The translations under genes and the position numbers were made by a program. From contig NC_135497.1 in the NCBI RefSeq assembly GCF_052857255.1, positions 195,086,006 to 195,150,005 of the forward strand: 64,000 bases of DNA. The letters run 5' to 3'. Under the pieces are notes generated by a model. That model had not been told where the DNA came from. It did not search any database and saw only the letters and a program-made list of their open reading frames with translations. The first letter of the stretch is position 1, and the number at the start of each line of letters is the position of its first letter. This DNA comes from Amblyomma americanum. Its lineage: Eukaryota; Arthropoda; Arachnida; Ixodida; Ixodidae. Below, piece after piece: positions 10,434 to 20,425 of this stretch.

Positions 10434-13400
10434 CTAGGTGGTTTCTTGGTCATCGTCGTTTTTCGACGTTTCCTTCAATGGTCGCTTGAGCGACCGAGTG
10501 TTTTGTGCTTCGAGAATGTAATCAGGCTCACGAATTGGAAGGCAACGGCTCCTCCTTGGGTCCACGAGCTCAGGCAGCAAGCAGTGCATATAAAATTTTT
10601 TGAGCCGCGGCAACATCTCATCCTCCCAAAACGATTGATTCCTGGATATCACCTCAGTGCTGATGCCTTTTTTGGTCCACAACACAAACAAGCACTTCCT
10701 ACGGCGAGCAATATTCAACTGTCCTTGCACTTGATACCAGTAATTACTGTTTGTCTTCAGCTGCAATCTCCCGTTCTTGTTTTCCTCACAGCACGTTATT
10801 TTTTTGGCGCGATCTCCTTCCAGTGGAGTAAGGTCCCTCACTGAGTACGGACACTTGACTTCAACAAGAACATCCTCCCCAATGAGTCCGTCCGGGGAAG
10901 CGCCAAGAAAGGGGCTCTCCTGGTCAACAAACAGGCCGCACTCCTTCACCACGACGTTGCACTCATTCTCAATTTGCTTGAGTGCTAAGCACTCGTGGTC
11001 CTTTCCATACCGAATCGCTTTGGAAGTTATTTCTTTGTACAGGATGTCACCAACTGTCCGCCCGCATCCCGTCGTTGGCTTCATTTTACAAATAGCACCA
11101 AACAGTGATAATAATAATAATAATAATAATTGGTTTTGGAGGGAAAGGAAATGGCGCAGTATCTGTCTCATATATCTTTGGACACCTGAACCGCGCCGTA
11201 AGGGAAGGGATAAAGGAAGGAGTGAAAGAAGAAAGGAAGAATAGGTGCCGTAGTGGAGGGCTCCGGAATAATTTCGACCACCTGGGGATCTTTGTCGCAC
11301 AGCACACGGGCGCCTTAGCGTTTTTCCTCCATAAAAACGCAGCCGCCACGATCGGGTTCGAACCCGGGAACTCCGGATCAGTAGTCGAGCGCCCTAACCA
11401 CTGAGCCACCGCGGCGGGTCCAAACAGTGATGCCGTCAATCTTTTTCGCCTTTCTTGTTTCCACACAGTGGATCCACTCTGCTGTGACGTTGCTCGCTGC
11501 AGGTCTTCGATGTTGGTTGCTGATAGCGAGAGCGATTTCAGGAAGTTGTTGGAAGAAGATTGAAAAGCATCAGGCTCCATGTCTGGTATGCCGTAATCAG
11601 CATCGGCACCAATATGTCGCTCTTTTTCTCGATGCTGGCAGCGTGGAGTGATTGATATCATCTTTTTCGGTAGCTTTCGCTTCGAATCTCTCCTAGAAAT
11701 TAATGCCTTCACAAATGATGCTGTGCATCCTCCAAGCTGCCCTCCCGATATCCTGCGCGAGATTTTTTCCTGGTATGTTCCTCGGCAATTGAACGATAAG
11801 GAGGCTGCAAAACACCTTGTCTTGTAAGATGCTTTCAAGGAATAGTTTATCCTCTTTCCACCTACAAATTTTGCCACAACGGAATTGTAATGCTCGGCAG
11901 CATTGTTATCGACGTCCATTATTAGGCTCGCCGCGTTTGCAACCACTCTGCTCATGGCAACACAAATTTCTTCAAAGATGCCTTTCTGAACTATTTCAGG
12001 AAATATATTTTCTTCTCCCACTTTGCTTCCGGAACAGAAGTAATCAGCGCAGTTGGCATGGTCTCCAAACACATGATTTGGGCCGTTCTTTATGTCATGA
12101 GCAAGACGGCCTTTTTTTTTCAGAAAACGATGCATCTTCACTGCTTCTAACTTTTACTGCTGTTGCAACTCCGTACCGTAGGCGCACAGCTGCTTGGAGA
12201 ATAGAGTTTTTTAATTTAGGAGGAATTTTTTCCAGCCGCTTCTTCTGAGCAATCTCTCTTATTTTTGCTGCATAGTTTCGAAGTAGGTGGTTCCTGCACT
12301 CAATTTTTTCAACCCGCTGGTTGCCATACGGTGCTGCTGCGACGATAGATAGGTAAGTGCTGGAATCACCTTCAGCTATAAGCTTTGTATATTTGATGCC
12401 ATGTAGATCAACGCTTTTCTTGAAGCCTTCAACAACAATAGCTTGCTCCATGCTTGTTGAGCTTCCCTGCCAGTTCTTGTGGCACTGATGCTCTTTCGGG
12501 GTGGCACCTTGTGGAGTCCGACGACACATTGCGCATACCTTGTTTTTCATGCCAAGGTACAGGACTTTTCCAGTTCTGTGACCAACGATGGCAGCCTGAA
12601 AGAGTAAGACCAATATTAGTCACAAAGCTGCCATACTGGCTGCACTGCTAATCGCTAGAACATATAGGTATTGTCATGCTTGTGACTCAAGTGCTGCTTT
12701 GTAGCTACCTCCAGGCAAATTGATGCCTTTCGATCACAGCGGTACATAGCCCCGCTTTCATGCTTATTCTATAGTCTTTCTTCCTGCTCGTAGTGTGATG
12801 TAAATACTCTGTTTTTCACAAGATATTAATCACTGAACAACAGGAAAAAAATTATAATTATTAAAACTGTGTGTTTGCACGTATACAAGGAGCAACTCAA
12901 ACACACATAACATCGCTGACAGCATTTTTTGTATTCACAGTTCTAATCACTGCACACTCTCTCTCTTCGTTGACGCTAGCACTGAAACTAGTTTCAGTGC
13001 TTTGTTATGAAAGCGCGGGCCTTTTCCATATCTCTTCAATTAGCCGAAGGAGCAAGTGTAAAATATTTCAAGTACAAAATGCAGCATTTTTACCACTTTG
13101 GCAATTAAATAAATTTTTACACTCACCACGCCTGACGAAGCGTCATATTTGTTCTTGTGGGATCTCTTTGACCACGCACCATCTGCGATGACTGCTATCG
13201 TGGGTGTACCGTCACTCTCAATGTTGCCACATTCTCTTGCCAGCCTTGCCTCTTCTACGCCCGCTCTTTTCATTTCCTCCCAGGCGGCTTGATTGATAAT
13301 GTGGCCAACGTTGTCCTCTATTTTTGTGTAAGTGTCCGATGACATTCTTGGGATGTTCATAGACGCAAGCAGTTCGTTAAGGTTTGAGAAGCCACAGCCA

Positions 13401-14011
13401 ATTGACATTATTCCACATACCGCTGATGTGTTTACATCACCGCAGCCGATAGAAGCTTGTGCGTCAGGTGGCGGGTCCGTGTGGATGACATCCTTCCTTC
13501 GGCACATCCTGCATACGAGAGTCAACGTGCTTCGAAGACCTTGCTTTCTTTCAGACTCACAGTCCATATCCGCTAAAGTGCAGTTGAAGGGAGCATGGAG
13601 GGCGGTCTTTTGCAAGCTGCTCAACAGGTACTGAAGGCTAACAATGCGCCGCCCTTGAATTCCAGCACTTGCACTGCCGTTCTTTACTGAGGTGGTCGCG
13701 GAACCTCCAATAGCAATATCTTCGTCGCACGACCCTGTTGCGCTCATCACTGAAGATGATGAAGATGACAGGGCACTTCCTGGCACCTCCGGTTCTCTGA
13801 TGAGGGCTTCAACGTCTGCCGGCCTTGGGTTGTGCTCGTTGACTTCAGGCGTCGAATAACCTTCAGCAGGGTGGCCAAGGTCACCACGATAGCGAGAAGA
13901 GTGTCTTTTGCTCGTAGGAGCTTCGTTTTCGAGAGCTGGCCGCTTTCTGGTGTTCGCAATCAGTGCACCTGCACGCTTACGCTTCCCGTACCTGAAATTC
14001 TTTGATGGCAT
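10434..14011 (-). pseudogene. Mutator/Kolobok-like transposase fused to YqaJ-type exonuclease
   Basis: It is a two-exon gene on the minus strand. Exon 1 (14011-13137) starts MPSKNFRYGKRKRAG (basic, likely nuclear signal), then a cysteine-bearing region (CRMCRR), GCGFSNLNELLASMNIP, and the first catalytic Asp in VIADGAWSKR (13181-13183). An intron (13135-12596, GTGAGT..TTTCAG) keeps frame (..SGV/AAIVGHRTGK..). Exon 2 holds CAMCRR, the second Asp in AEGDSS (12365-12367) and the Glu in NNAAEHYNSVV (11893-11895), as in Mutator-like transposase domains. The C-terminal third has YqaJ/lambda-exonuclease motifs: SPDG (Asp 10890-10892), VEVKCP (Glu 10860-10862, Lys 10854-10856) and YQVQGQL (about 10721-10740). 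The stop follows DDQETT at 10434. Two lesions are visible: an A9 run at 12112-12120 shifts frame by one, and a SINE (11110-11419) interrupts it. Otherwise it is open, about 920 codons. Confidence 0.82.
11110..11419 (-). mobile_element. SINE (long-tailed type) inserted in the transposase-nuclease gene
   Basis: Read on the minus strand it starts CCGCCGCGGTGGCTCAGTGG (head), has a B-box GGTTCGAACCCG, then GTGGTCGAAATTATTCC, a TTCTTTC-rich body and GCGCCATTTCCTTTCC, ending in an (ATT)n tail (11110-11131). Flanking CCAAACAGTGAT at 11098-11109 and 11420-11431 is a perfect 12-bp target duplication. The insertion falls in the codons for SLFG, immediately before the nuclease domain. Confidence 0.9.
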
Positions 14012-14451
14012 TTTCTGCTGACTTGTTGCCTGCTGGTATTCAAGCCCTTTGAGACAAATCTACTGCTGTCAAGACAGGGATCAAAAGTATGGCGCACAAA
14101 AGTGCCACAAGATGATGACCACCGTTAGAACAAGCCAAACACTCAAGCCTTGTTGGTGCTGAGAAGCGGAACATGGGTGTTCCGCGCTGGGAACGCTCGT
14201 ACGCGACTAGGAAAAGTAAGCTACACGCTGTCACTAAAAGGAAGGCTACGCGGGAAAGGGAAGAAGACCAGCCATGAGGCCTTGTGCTAGGAGCTCCTCT
14301 CCTTTCTTTCCTTTTATTTGGGGCGGGCTACATAGGTGCTCAACCCAATGGACCTTTTTCCAGTAATGTCCTGGGGATGCGCCAAGTCTCTTCCGCCATT
14401 TTAATCGAGCACACCTGTCTGCTCAAGCGAAACCAGGAACCCCACCCTACC
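14012..14451. other. 5' flank of the transposase-nuclease gene
   Basis: About 440 bp upstream of the presumed start codon (minus strand). I see no convincing TATA box or other promoter element. It is expected to hold the promoter of the element, but this is by position only. Confidence 0.35.
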
Positions 14452-15442
14452 ACTGTAAAATAATTTTCTCAGAAAAGTCGAGGGAGCTTAGGCGGCCCAA
14501 ACCAGAAACGCTAAATTGGTTTGTTACTGCGAAATGGCCCATTGTCTGATGCCCACATCCTTCTTTGCTGAATGGCTTCAGAGGGGTTAACTTTTTTGTG
14601 CTTCGGTCCCCCGAAATTTCGCCGCGTACCTACAGAAAGTTTTGGGCTCTACTCTTTGAACGCGCAAGAACGAATGCTTTCGTGTCGCTATGTAGTTTAC
14701 ATACCTGGAGGGGGGATAGAACTTACCACCTTTTTTTGGGGGTGCTTAAGTGCTACCATCTATCGACAGAAGAAGTTCAAATCAGAGTTGTCTTGTTAAA
14801 TGAAAAGTAAGGGCAACAACAGCAAAGACAATGCAAAATAAACACTGGCAGCGCAAACAATGAGAGCGCAAAAAGCTTTTCACTGAGGCCGCGTTGCCGA
14901 ATCGGCGCCCACACTCGTACACGGCCACTAGGCTTGCATTGTGTGTGGGGACGGAGGAATACGCGGAATACGAAATAGCCGGCCGAAGTGCCGAAGGTGA
15001 GGTGTTCCCAAGGTGTGTCAAAAGATGACTCACACTTATCTGTTCTGGCTATGGGAAACCAGCATAGGCTGTATAGCCCATCATAGCTGTCACCTGTCAT
15101 TGTAAGTGAATTTTCTCAGAAAAGATTCGAGGGAGCTTAGGGGGACCTAAACTCAAAAACGTATTTTTCGTTGTGTCAGCTGTGTGGTGGGTTACTGGAA
15201 AAAGGTCCATTCTCTGACCACCACCCCTTGAGAGGGGTTATTCTTATTTCCAGCTTTGGCAGCATATACAAAGAAAGTTCTCGGCCCTACTTTGTTCGCG
15301 GAAGAACTACTACTTCCGTGAAGCGGTCAAGGGGGTGTCGCGGTAGAATTTACACACCTGGAGGGGAAATAGAAGTTCCCTCCTTTTTTGTGGTAGTTAA
15401 GTGCTGCCATCTATCGACCGAAAAAGTTCAAATCTGAGTTGC
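14452..15442. repeat. 345-bp direct repeat flanking a Gypsy fragment
   Basis: Copy A (14452-14795) and copy B (15100-15442) share, in order, ATTTTCTCAGAAAAG, GAGGGAGCTTAGG, CCTGGAGGGG, and TGCCATCTATCGACCG or close variants, and end near GTTCAAATC..GAGTTG. They differ by many substitutions and small indels, so the duplication is old. Between them lies a Gypsy integrase remnant. Copy B adjoins the right terminus of the TTAA element. Confidence 0.75.
14870..14956 (-). pseudogene. Second Ty3/Gypsy integrase remnant
   Basis: The minus strand reads LRPHTQCKPSGRVRVWAPIR followed by QRGLSEKLF. It corresponds to the integrase C-terminal stretch YKPSDRVWV.. seen at 9920-10000 and extends past it. Only about 29 codons are recognisable. 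It lies between the two copies of the 345-bp repeat. Confidence 0.6.
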
Positions 15443-15560
15443 CTCGTAGCTGGTGAGCCCTCTTAATGAACCCCAGGTAGTAGAAATTCCTGGAGCCCTT
15501 CACTACGGTGTCTCTCATAGCCTTAGTCACTTTGGGACGTTAAACCCGCATAAACTAAAC

Positions 15561-16270
15561 AGAAGAGGGTTTTTTTTAAGTGTTATTCTCATAAATACCA
15601 TTTTTTCAAAATTAATTTACATTTGACACTTCTCGCACCACGAAACTATTTTTGCAAAATCATTATTCAGCCTAATTTGATCTTCTGTCGAACTTATTTT
15701 CTCATACAGCACGCAGTCGTCCTCATATAACTTAACACTTACTGACAGGCCTTTAACAATATCATTAATAAATATTAAAAACAGTAGGGGGCCGAGGACG
15801 GATCCTTTGGGAGCGCCAGAATCGACAGGAACGTAATTGGAGCAGGCTTAATGTAGTTCGACAAACTGACGGCGAACAGATAGGTACGATCGTATCCATG
15901 TTAATATCTGTTTATTATTTATAACAATACTGAGTTTATGAAGTAGTTTCTTGTGCGAAACCTTATCGAAAGCTTTTCGAAGGTCCATGAAGATAACCTC
16001 TGTTTGTTTTCCTTCTTTGATTGCTGTCACAAAATCGTGGATTGTTTTGACCAGCTGAGTGGATGTTGAATACCCTCGCCTGAACCCATGTTGAACAACT
16101 GCCAGTACATTATGCTCGTCGAGGAAATAAGATGCTTATGAATGGTGTGTTCTAATAATTTGCACCTTGTCGAAGTTAATGAAATAGGGCGATAATTTTC
16201 AATACACTTCCTCTCTCCACTTTTATACAAAGGCTTAATTCTAGCAGTTTTCTAATCACACGGTAGAACA
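15561..16270 (-). pseudogene. LINE ORF2, reverse transcriptase core
   Basis: The minus strand encodes YKSGERKCIENYRPISLTS (RT motif 1), EVIFMDLRKAFDKVSHKKLL (catalytic Asp region), then a Gly-rich GAPKGS-like turn, and KLYEDDCVLYEKI, where the usual FADD box is YEDD (both Asp kept). It ends with WCEK..INFEK..FMRIT and continues at 8534. An in-frame stop replaces the Trp of the DWK motif upstream of motif 1. Confidence 0.82.
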
Positions 16271-17789
16271 TCATCATCATCAGCCTTACTACACCTACTG
16301 CAGGGCAAAGGCATCTCCCATGTCTCTCCAATTAACCCTGTCCTTTGCCAGCTGCACCAACCCTATTCCTGAAAACTTCCTAATCTCATCCACCCACCTA
16401 ACCTTCTGCTGCCCCCTGCTACGCTTACTTTCTCTTGGAATCCACTCTGTTACCCTTAAGGACCAGCGGTTATCTTGCCTTCCCATTCCATACCCTGCCC
16501 ACGCCCATTTCTTCCTCTTCATTTCGACTAGGATGCCATTAACTCGCGTTTGTTTGCTCACCCACTCTGCCCGCTTCCGGTTTCTTGACGTTACACCCAT
16601 CATTTTTCTTTCCATGGCTCGCTGCGTTGTTCTTAACTTAAGCTGAACTCTTTTCGTTAGCCTCCACGTTTCTGCCCCGTAGGTGAGTTCTGGTAAGATA
16701 CAGCTGTTGTACACTTTTCTCTTGAGGGAAATTGGTAAACTGCCACTCATGATCTGAGAGAACCTGACATATGCGCTCCACCCCATTTTTATCCTTCTAG
16801 TTATTTCCCTCTCATGATCCGGATCAGCTGTCCAGGCTCTCGCTGCCAATTGTGAACTGCTGTCCCCTTGCTAGACTGCTGAACATTACCTTGGTTTTCT
16901 GCATGTTAATTTTTAGACCCATCGATCTGCTCTGCCCGTCTAACTCATTGATCATGATTTGCAGTTCACCTCCTGAGTGACTCAGCAAGGCAATGTCATC
17001 GGCGAATCGCAGATTATTTAGGTATTCTCCATTTACTCTTATTGCCAACTGTTCCCAATTCTGCCTCAGAATACCTCCTGTAAACAGGCGGTGAATAGCA
17101 TTGGCGAGATCGTGTCTCTTTGCCTGACGCCGTTCTTTATTGGAATTTTATTGCTGACTTTATGGAGGAATATAGTGGCTGTGCAGTTGCTATATATATC
17201 TTCCAGTATTTTGACATAAGGCTCTTCTACCCCTGATTATGCAATGCCTGTATGACTGCTGAGGTTTCCACTGAGTCGAATGCTTTCCCGTAATCAATGA
17301 AGGCTATATATAGAGGTTGGTTATATTCTGCGCATTTCTCTATCACCTGATTGATAGTGTGAATATGATCTATTGTGGAATATCCTTTACGAAAGCCTGC
17401 CTGATCATTTGGTTGATTAAAGTCTAAGGTTGCCCCAACTCTATTAGCTATTACCTTAGTAAATACTTTGTAGGCAACGGATAGTAAGCTGATCGGTCTG
17501 TAATTTTTCAAGTCCTTGGCGTCTCCCTTCTTATGAATTAAGATAATGTTTGCATTCTTCCAAGGTTCTGGTACGGTCGAGGTCATAAGGCATTGTGTAT
17601 ACAGGGTGGCTAGTTTTTCTAGCACGATGTCCCTTCCATCCTTAACAGATCCACTGTTACCTGATCCTCCCCAGCTGCTTTTCCTCTTTCCATTGGTCCT
17701 AAGGCTTTCTTTACTTCCTCTTTCGTTACTGGCGGGATGACGCATTGCTGTGCTCTACTGTCTTTCTCATTAACGCTCCGATTACATTT
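16271..17789 (-). mobile_element. 5'-truncated RTE-type LINE nested in the CR1/L2-like LINE
   Basis: The minus strand encodes an RT: KNYRPISLLSVAYKVFTKVI, QAGFRKGYSTIDHIHTINQV, LYIAFIDYGKAFDSV, then LRFADDIALLS with an intact FADD box. It then has the RTE C-terminal block (GWSAYVRFSQIM, LTYGAETWRLTKR, RTTQRAMERKMMGV). The 3' end is a (GAT)n tail seen as CATCATCATCATCAG at 16270. Flanking GTAGAACA at 16263-16270 and 17790-17797 is a target duplication. The endonuclease domain is missing and the frame is broken in places. Confidence 0.85.
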
Positions 17790-17797
17790 GTAGAACA

Positions 17798-19205
17798 CCT
17801 TCTTTCAAAGATCGAGTGAATAGGACGCACAAATACTTGGAACACCACTCTGCATAATGTTTAAGAAAGGCATTCGGAATATCACCTGGTCCAGTTGATT
17901 TCTTAACATCCAGTTTTAACAATAGATTTAAAACACCCTCTTCAGAAATTTCAACATCAGGCATGGAAGGAAGGGACATGCTAAAGGGTGGGAGATGCCT
18001 GTCATCTTTTGTGAAAACTTTCTTAAAGGTGTTATTAAATGCTGAGGACACCTGGACATTGTCACTTACATGTTTTGTCACTTACATGTTGCCCAATTAT
18101 AATAAACGTATCGGTAGAACTAGAAACTGGTGCAATTGACCGCCAAAACTTTTCAGTTGAAGTTTTTATAAAAGCCGGAAGTTGCGTATTGTAGTATTTT
18201 TCTTTATCTTTCAGAATGCACTGTTTTAATTTCTCTGAAACTTCATAAATTTTTGCCTCTAAATTGGCTGAGCTTCACTTTTCTATTCTTTTCCGTAGTC
18301 GTTTTAGCTTGCACTGCAATGGCAAAGTTTCTCGTGTAATCCAGGGACTGTGATTGTGTGACTTCTTGCATATCACTGGTACTAAGCGCTGAATGCAGTC
18401 ACAAATGATGTTTTTGAAAACAAGCCACAGGTCATCCATGCTACGAGTGCTGTGCATAAAACTATAATAATGAAGATCTAAAGCATCAATAATCGATTCA
18501 TTGTTAGCACGGGCAAAATTCGGAAAGTGTCGAATATCACCCTTTCAGTTCAATAATATGTCTTCTAAGCTGCTTGATGATCAGAAATTCCAGCCACTAC
18601 ATTGCATGAAAGTTTTTCTTTGATATTGCTGCGCACCAAGAATAAATACAGAATTGATGCAGAATCTTGTTGGATCTTGTTGTAAAGTGCTTCACAATTT
18701 GTAAGAGATCAAAATGAAACATGATATCACGCAGTGCATCTCCTACAGCATGCGGAGATTGAACAGAAAAAGTAGCCCAGTTTATGTTTGGTAAGTTGAA
18801 ATCTCCAACTAAAATTAACTTGTCATCTGGTTTCGTGTAGCAATAAAGATATTTCTTAACTTCATCTAAGACAGCGACAGAGGAACCGGAAGGCATATAG
18901 ATAGCTCCAATGATATATCGGAAATTGTTAGCATATACTTTACAAAAAACAGCTTCAACTGTAGAGACATCAGGCAGTTTTAAAATCTGAAATGAGCTTT
19001 TGAACAGTATAGCCACTCCGCCACCTCTTCTGTCGCGGTACTTCCGAAAGACTTTATAGTTTCTTGGCACAAACTTGGAATCAAATATTTCTTCATCTAA
19101 CCATGTCTCTGTTAGCATAGCTATGTCCGGATTATGTGATAACAGCATACCTTCCAGATGGGTGACTTTGTTCACAATGCTACGGCAATTAATATTAATT
19201 ATTGT
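17798..19205 (-). pseudogene. LINE ORF2, AP-endonuclease and N-terminal RT region
   Basis: ORF2 begins near 19205 with INCRSIVNKVTHLEG. The endonuclease shows LTETWLDEEI (catalytic Glu), KYRDRRGGGVAILFK, IIGAIYMP and LILVGDFNLPNINW (GDFN motif). Further down come SPWIT.., and the RT-proximal STGPGDIPNAFLKHYAEWCS and LFTRSLKEGVL. Several stops and frameshifts occur between 18600 and 18100. Confidence 0.8.
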
Positions 19206-19224
19206 GATTGCCCTCCTATTTTCT

Positions 19225-20392
19225 TTTTGTGGTCATTTCTTTCTTTCAGAAATTTTGTATCGAGCATTGTTCGCTGAGTCCCAAGCAAACATCCTACCAT
19301 CCACACAGCTTGTTAAAAAAAAAGCTTGACCTTAGCTCCGTTAGATCTTTCTTCTTCTGAGCTTTCCCATAACTTTTTTCTAATATTTCGAATGGCGAAA
19401 GAAGAGCCTTCCGTGATCGAAAATTCTGTTCCTTTGAGCTTATAGCACACTTTTTGGATGGAATTTTTTCCTCGTTAGTCTAAGAACTTAATGATTATCG
19501 GGCAACCATGTTCTCTTTCTTCCAAGCCTGTGGCATCTCTCTATGCCTTTACCGTAACATGTAATTTTTCCTGGAACACCGTTTCATTCACCTTCGTGAT
19601 AAGAGAGTCAGCAGTCTCATTGCTCTCCTCTTTTATTCCAAAAACAATCAAGTTATTTCTCTGGCTCCTGTTTTCTAGTTCATCAACCTTGTCCTGCAGG
19701 TATGTCACTTTATCTTCCAGCTCAGTCGTTGTTGATTTTAACTCACAAATTCGCTCGTTTAGTTCATTCAAGGACGCCATTTGAACCTCTAACAACTTCA
19801 TCTTTTCGTTCAATCCTGCGATATCTGCTTCAATCTTTCCTTGATTGGTCAAAATGTTGTTGATGCAAGCTGTCATTCCACTCTGGCCCGAAAGAATCTT
19901 CTCCAACATTTCCTTATCAGTAGGACCTGGATTTGACTCAATGTTGCCACAGTTCAAAAGGCTCTTCTTAAATGAACACACATCCAAAAGTAAATTTCTT
20001 ATACTAAGTGGGCAAGGCAGCAGCAGTAGGAAATGATCATCACTGCAATAACATTTGGCATGTAAGTATGCACTAACCTGCACGACAAAGCAGAATAGGT
20101 TGACCATTGTGTCCGATGTGCTGCTGCCAAGCCCACTGATTCTGAACGTCAGGCTGCTACTTCTTATACCCGCTGGTGGAAGCCTATGATGCGACATCAC
20201 TGATGCCGGCGCAGGCGTAGTAGCCGCAATAACTGGCTGGAAGATGTTGTCTACGGGGCAGGGGTTGCCTCGTGCAGATACGTCGATGACCAGACGCTGT
20301 ATGGCAATTCCATCTTCTGCGCGAGAGCGCGGTGCTTGCATTTGCAGCAAGGGAGCTAGAACCTGCACGACAAAGCAGAATGGGTTGACCAT
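19225..20392 (-). pseudogene. LINE ORF1 protein (2A-like motif, coiled coil, nucleic-acid chaperone type)
   Basis: The minus frame from 20392 encodes a hydrophobic N-terminal region (HFLLLLPCPLSIRNLLLDVC), then a 2A-like motif ending NPGP (19922-19933). A long coiled coil follows (LNEKMKLLEVQMASLNELNE, TELEDKVTYLQDKVDELENR), then the RNNLIVFGI entry to an RRM-like domain. After a stop near 19541, conserved downstream pieces continue in shifted frames (KLKGTEFSI, IRKKLWESSEEERSNGAKVK). A run of nine T on the minus strand near 19317 breaks the last segment. The layout matches ORF1 of CR1/L2-group elements. The start codon is uncertain because the N-terminus overlaps a 5' repeat. Confidence 0.75.
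19922..19960 (-). other. 2A-like ribosome-skipping motif in LINE ORF1
   Basis: The encoded peptide is LLNCGNIESNPGP. The consensus for 2A peptides is D(V/I)ExNPGP. Here every consensus position fits except the Asp, which is Asn (GNIESNPGP). It is preceded by a hydrophobic leader and followed by the coiled coil, as in the 2A-bearing CR1-type elements described from other invertebrates. If active it would separate the leader from the ORF1 body during translation. Confidence 0.7.
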
Positions 20393-20425
20393 TGTGTCTG
20401 ATGTGCTGCTGCCGAGCCCACTCTC
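20076..20425 (-). repeat. Direct repeat at the LINE 5' end
   Basis: CTGCACGACAAAGCAGAATA at 20079 recurs as CTGCACGACAAAGCAGAATG at 20363. Both are followed by GGTTGACCATTGTGTC, GATGTGCTGCTGCC and GAGCCCACT or AAGCCCACT. Spacing is about 284 bp. This resembles tandem 5'-UTR monomers that act as promoters in some LINEs. The repeat also encodes MVN.FCFVVQV twice in the ORF1 frame. Confidence 0.65.

Larger units (their letters stand above)
8628..15462 (-). mobile_element. TTAA-flanked (Kolobok-like) autonomous-type DNA transposon, 6.8 kb
   Basis: The element is bounded by TTAA at 8624-8627 and 15463-15466. Its ends are GAGGGTTCAGCAG (left) and, on the minus strand, GAGGGCTCACCAG (right), so 11 of 13 terminal bases pair. 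It sits in a SINE whose two halves resume on either side, which fixes the borders. It contains the transposase-nuclease gene at 10434-14011 (minus), a subterminal inverted repeat at 8750-8904, a 345-bp direct repeat near the right end, two Gypsy integrase remnants and one SINE. A TTAA target is known for Kolobok and piggyBac. The encoded protein is not piggyBac-like, so Kolobok-like is my preferred call. Confidence 0.75.
8535..15560 (+). mobile_element. Ruka-like SINE split by the TTAA element
   Basis: The first part (8535-8627) starts inside the tRNA-like head at AAGACGCGGGTTCGATCCCGG and stops at GTCAGTGCACGTTAA. The second part (15463-15560) resumes TTAATGAACCCCAGGTAG and runs to CATAAACTAAAC. 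An intact SINE reads GTGCACGTTAAAGAACCCCAGG at this point. The SINE itself is flanked by AGAAGA (8529-8534 and 15561-15566) and is inserted in the LINE. Its 5' third is missing. Confidence 0.8.

Noticed and set aside
10777..11244. 155-codon plus-strand frame
   Set aside because: It is antisense to the YqaJ-type nuclease and the SINE; it contains a run encoded by the (ATT)n tail.
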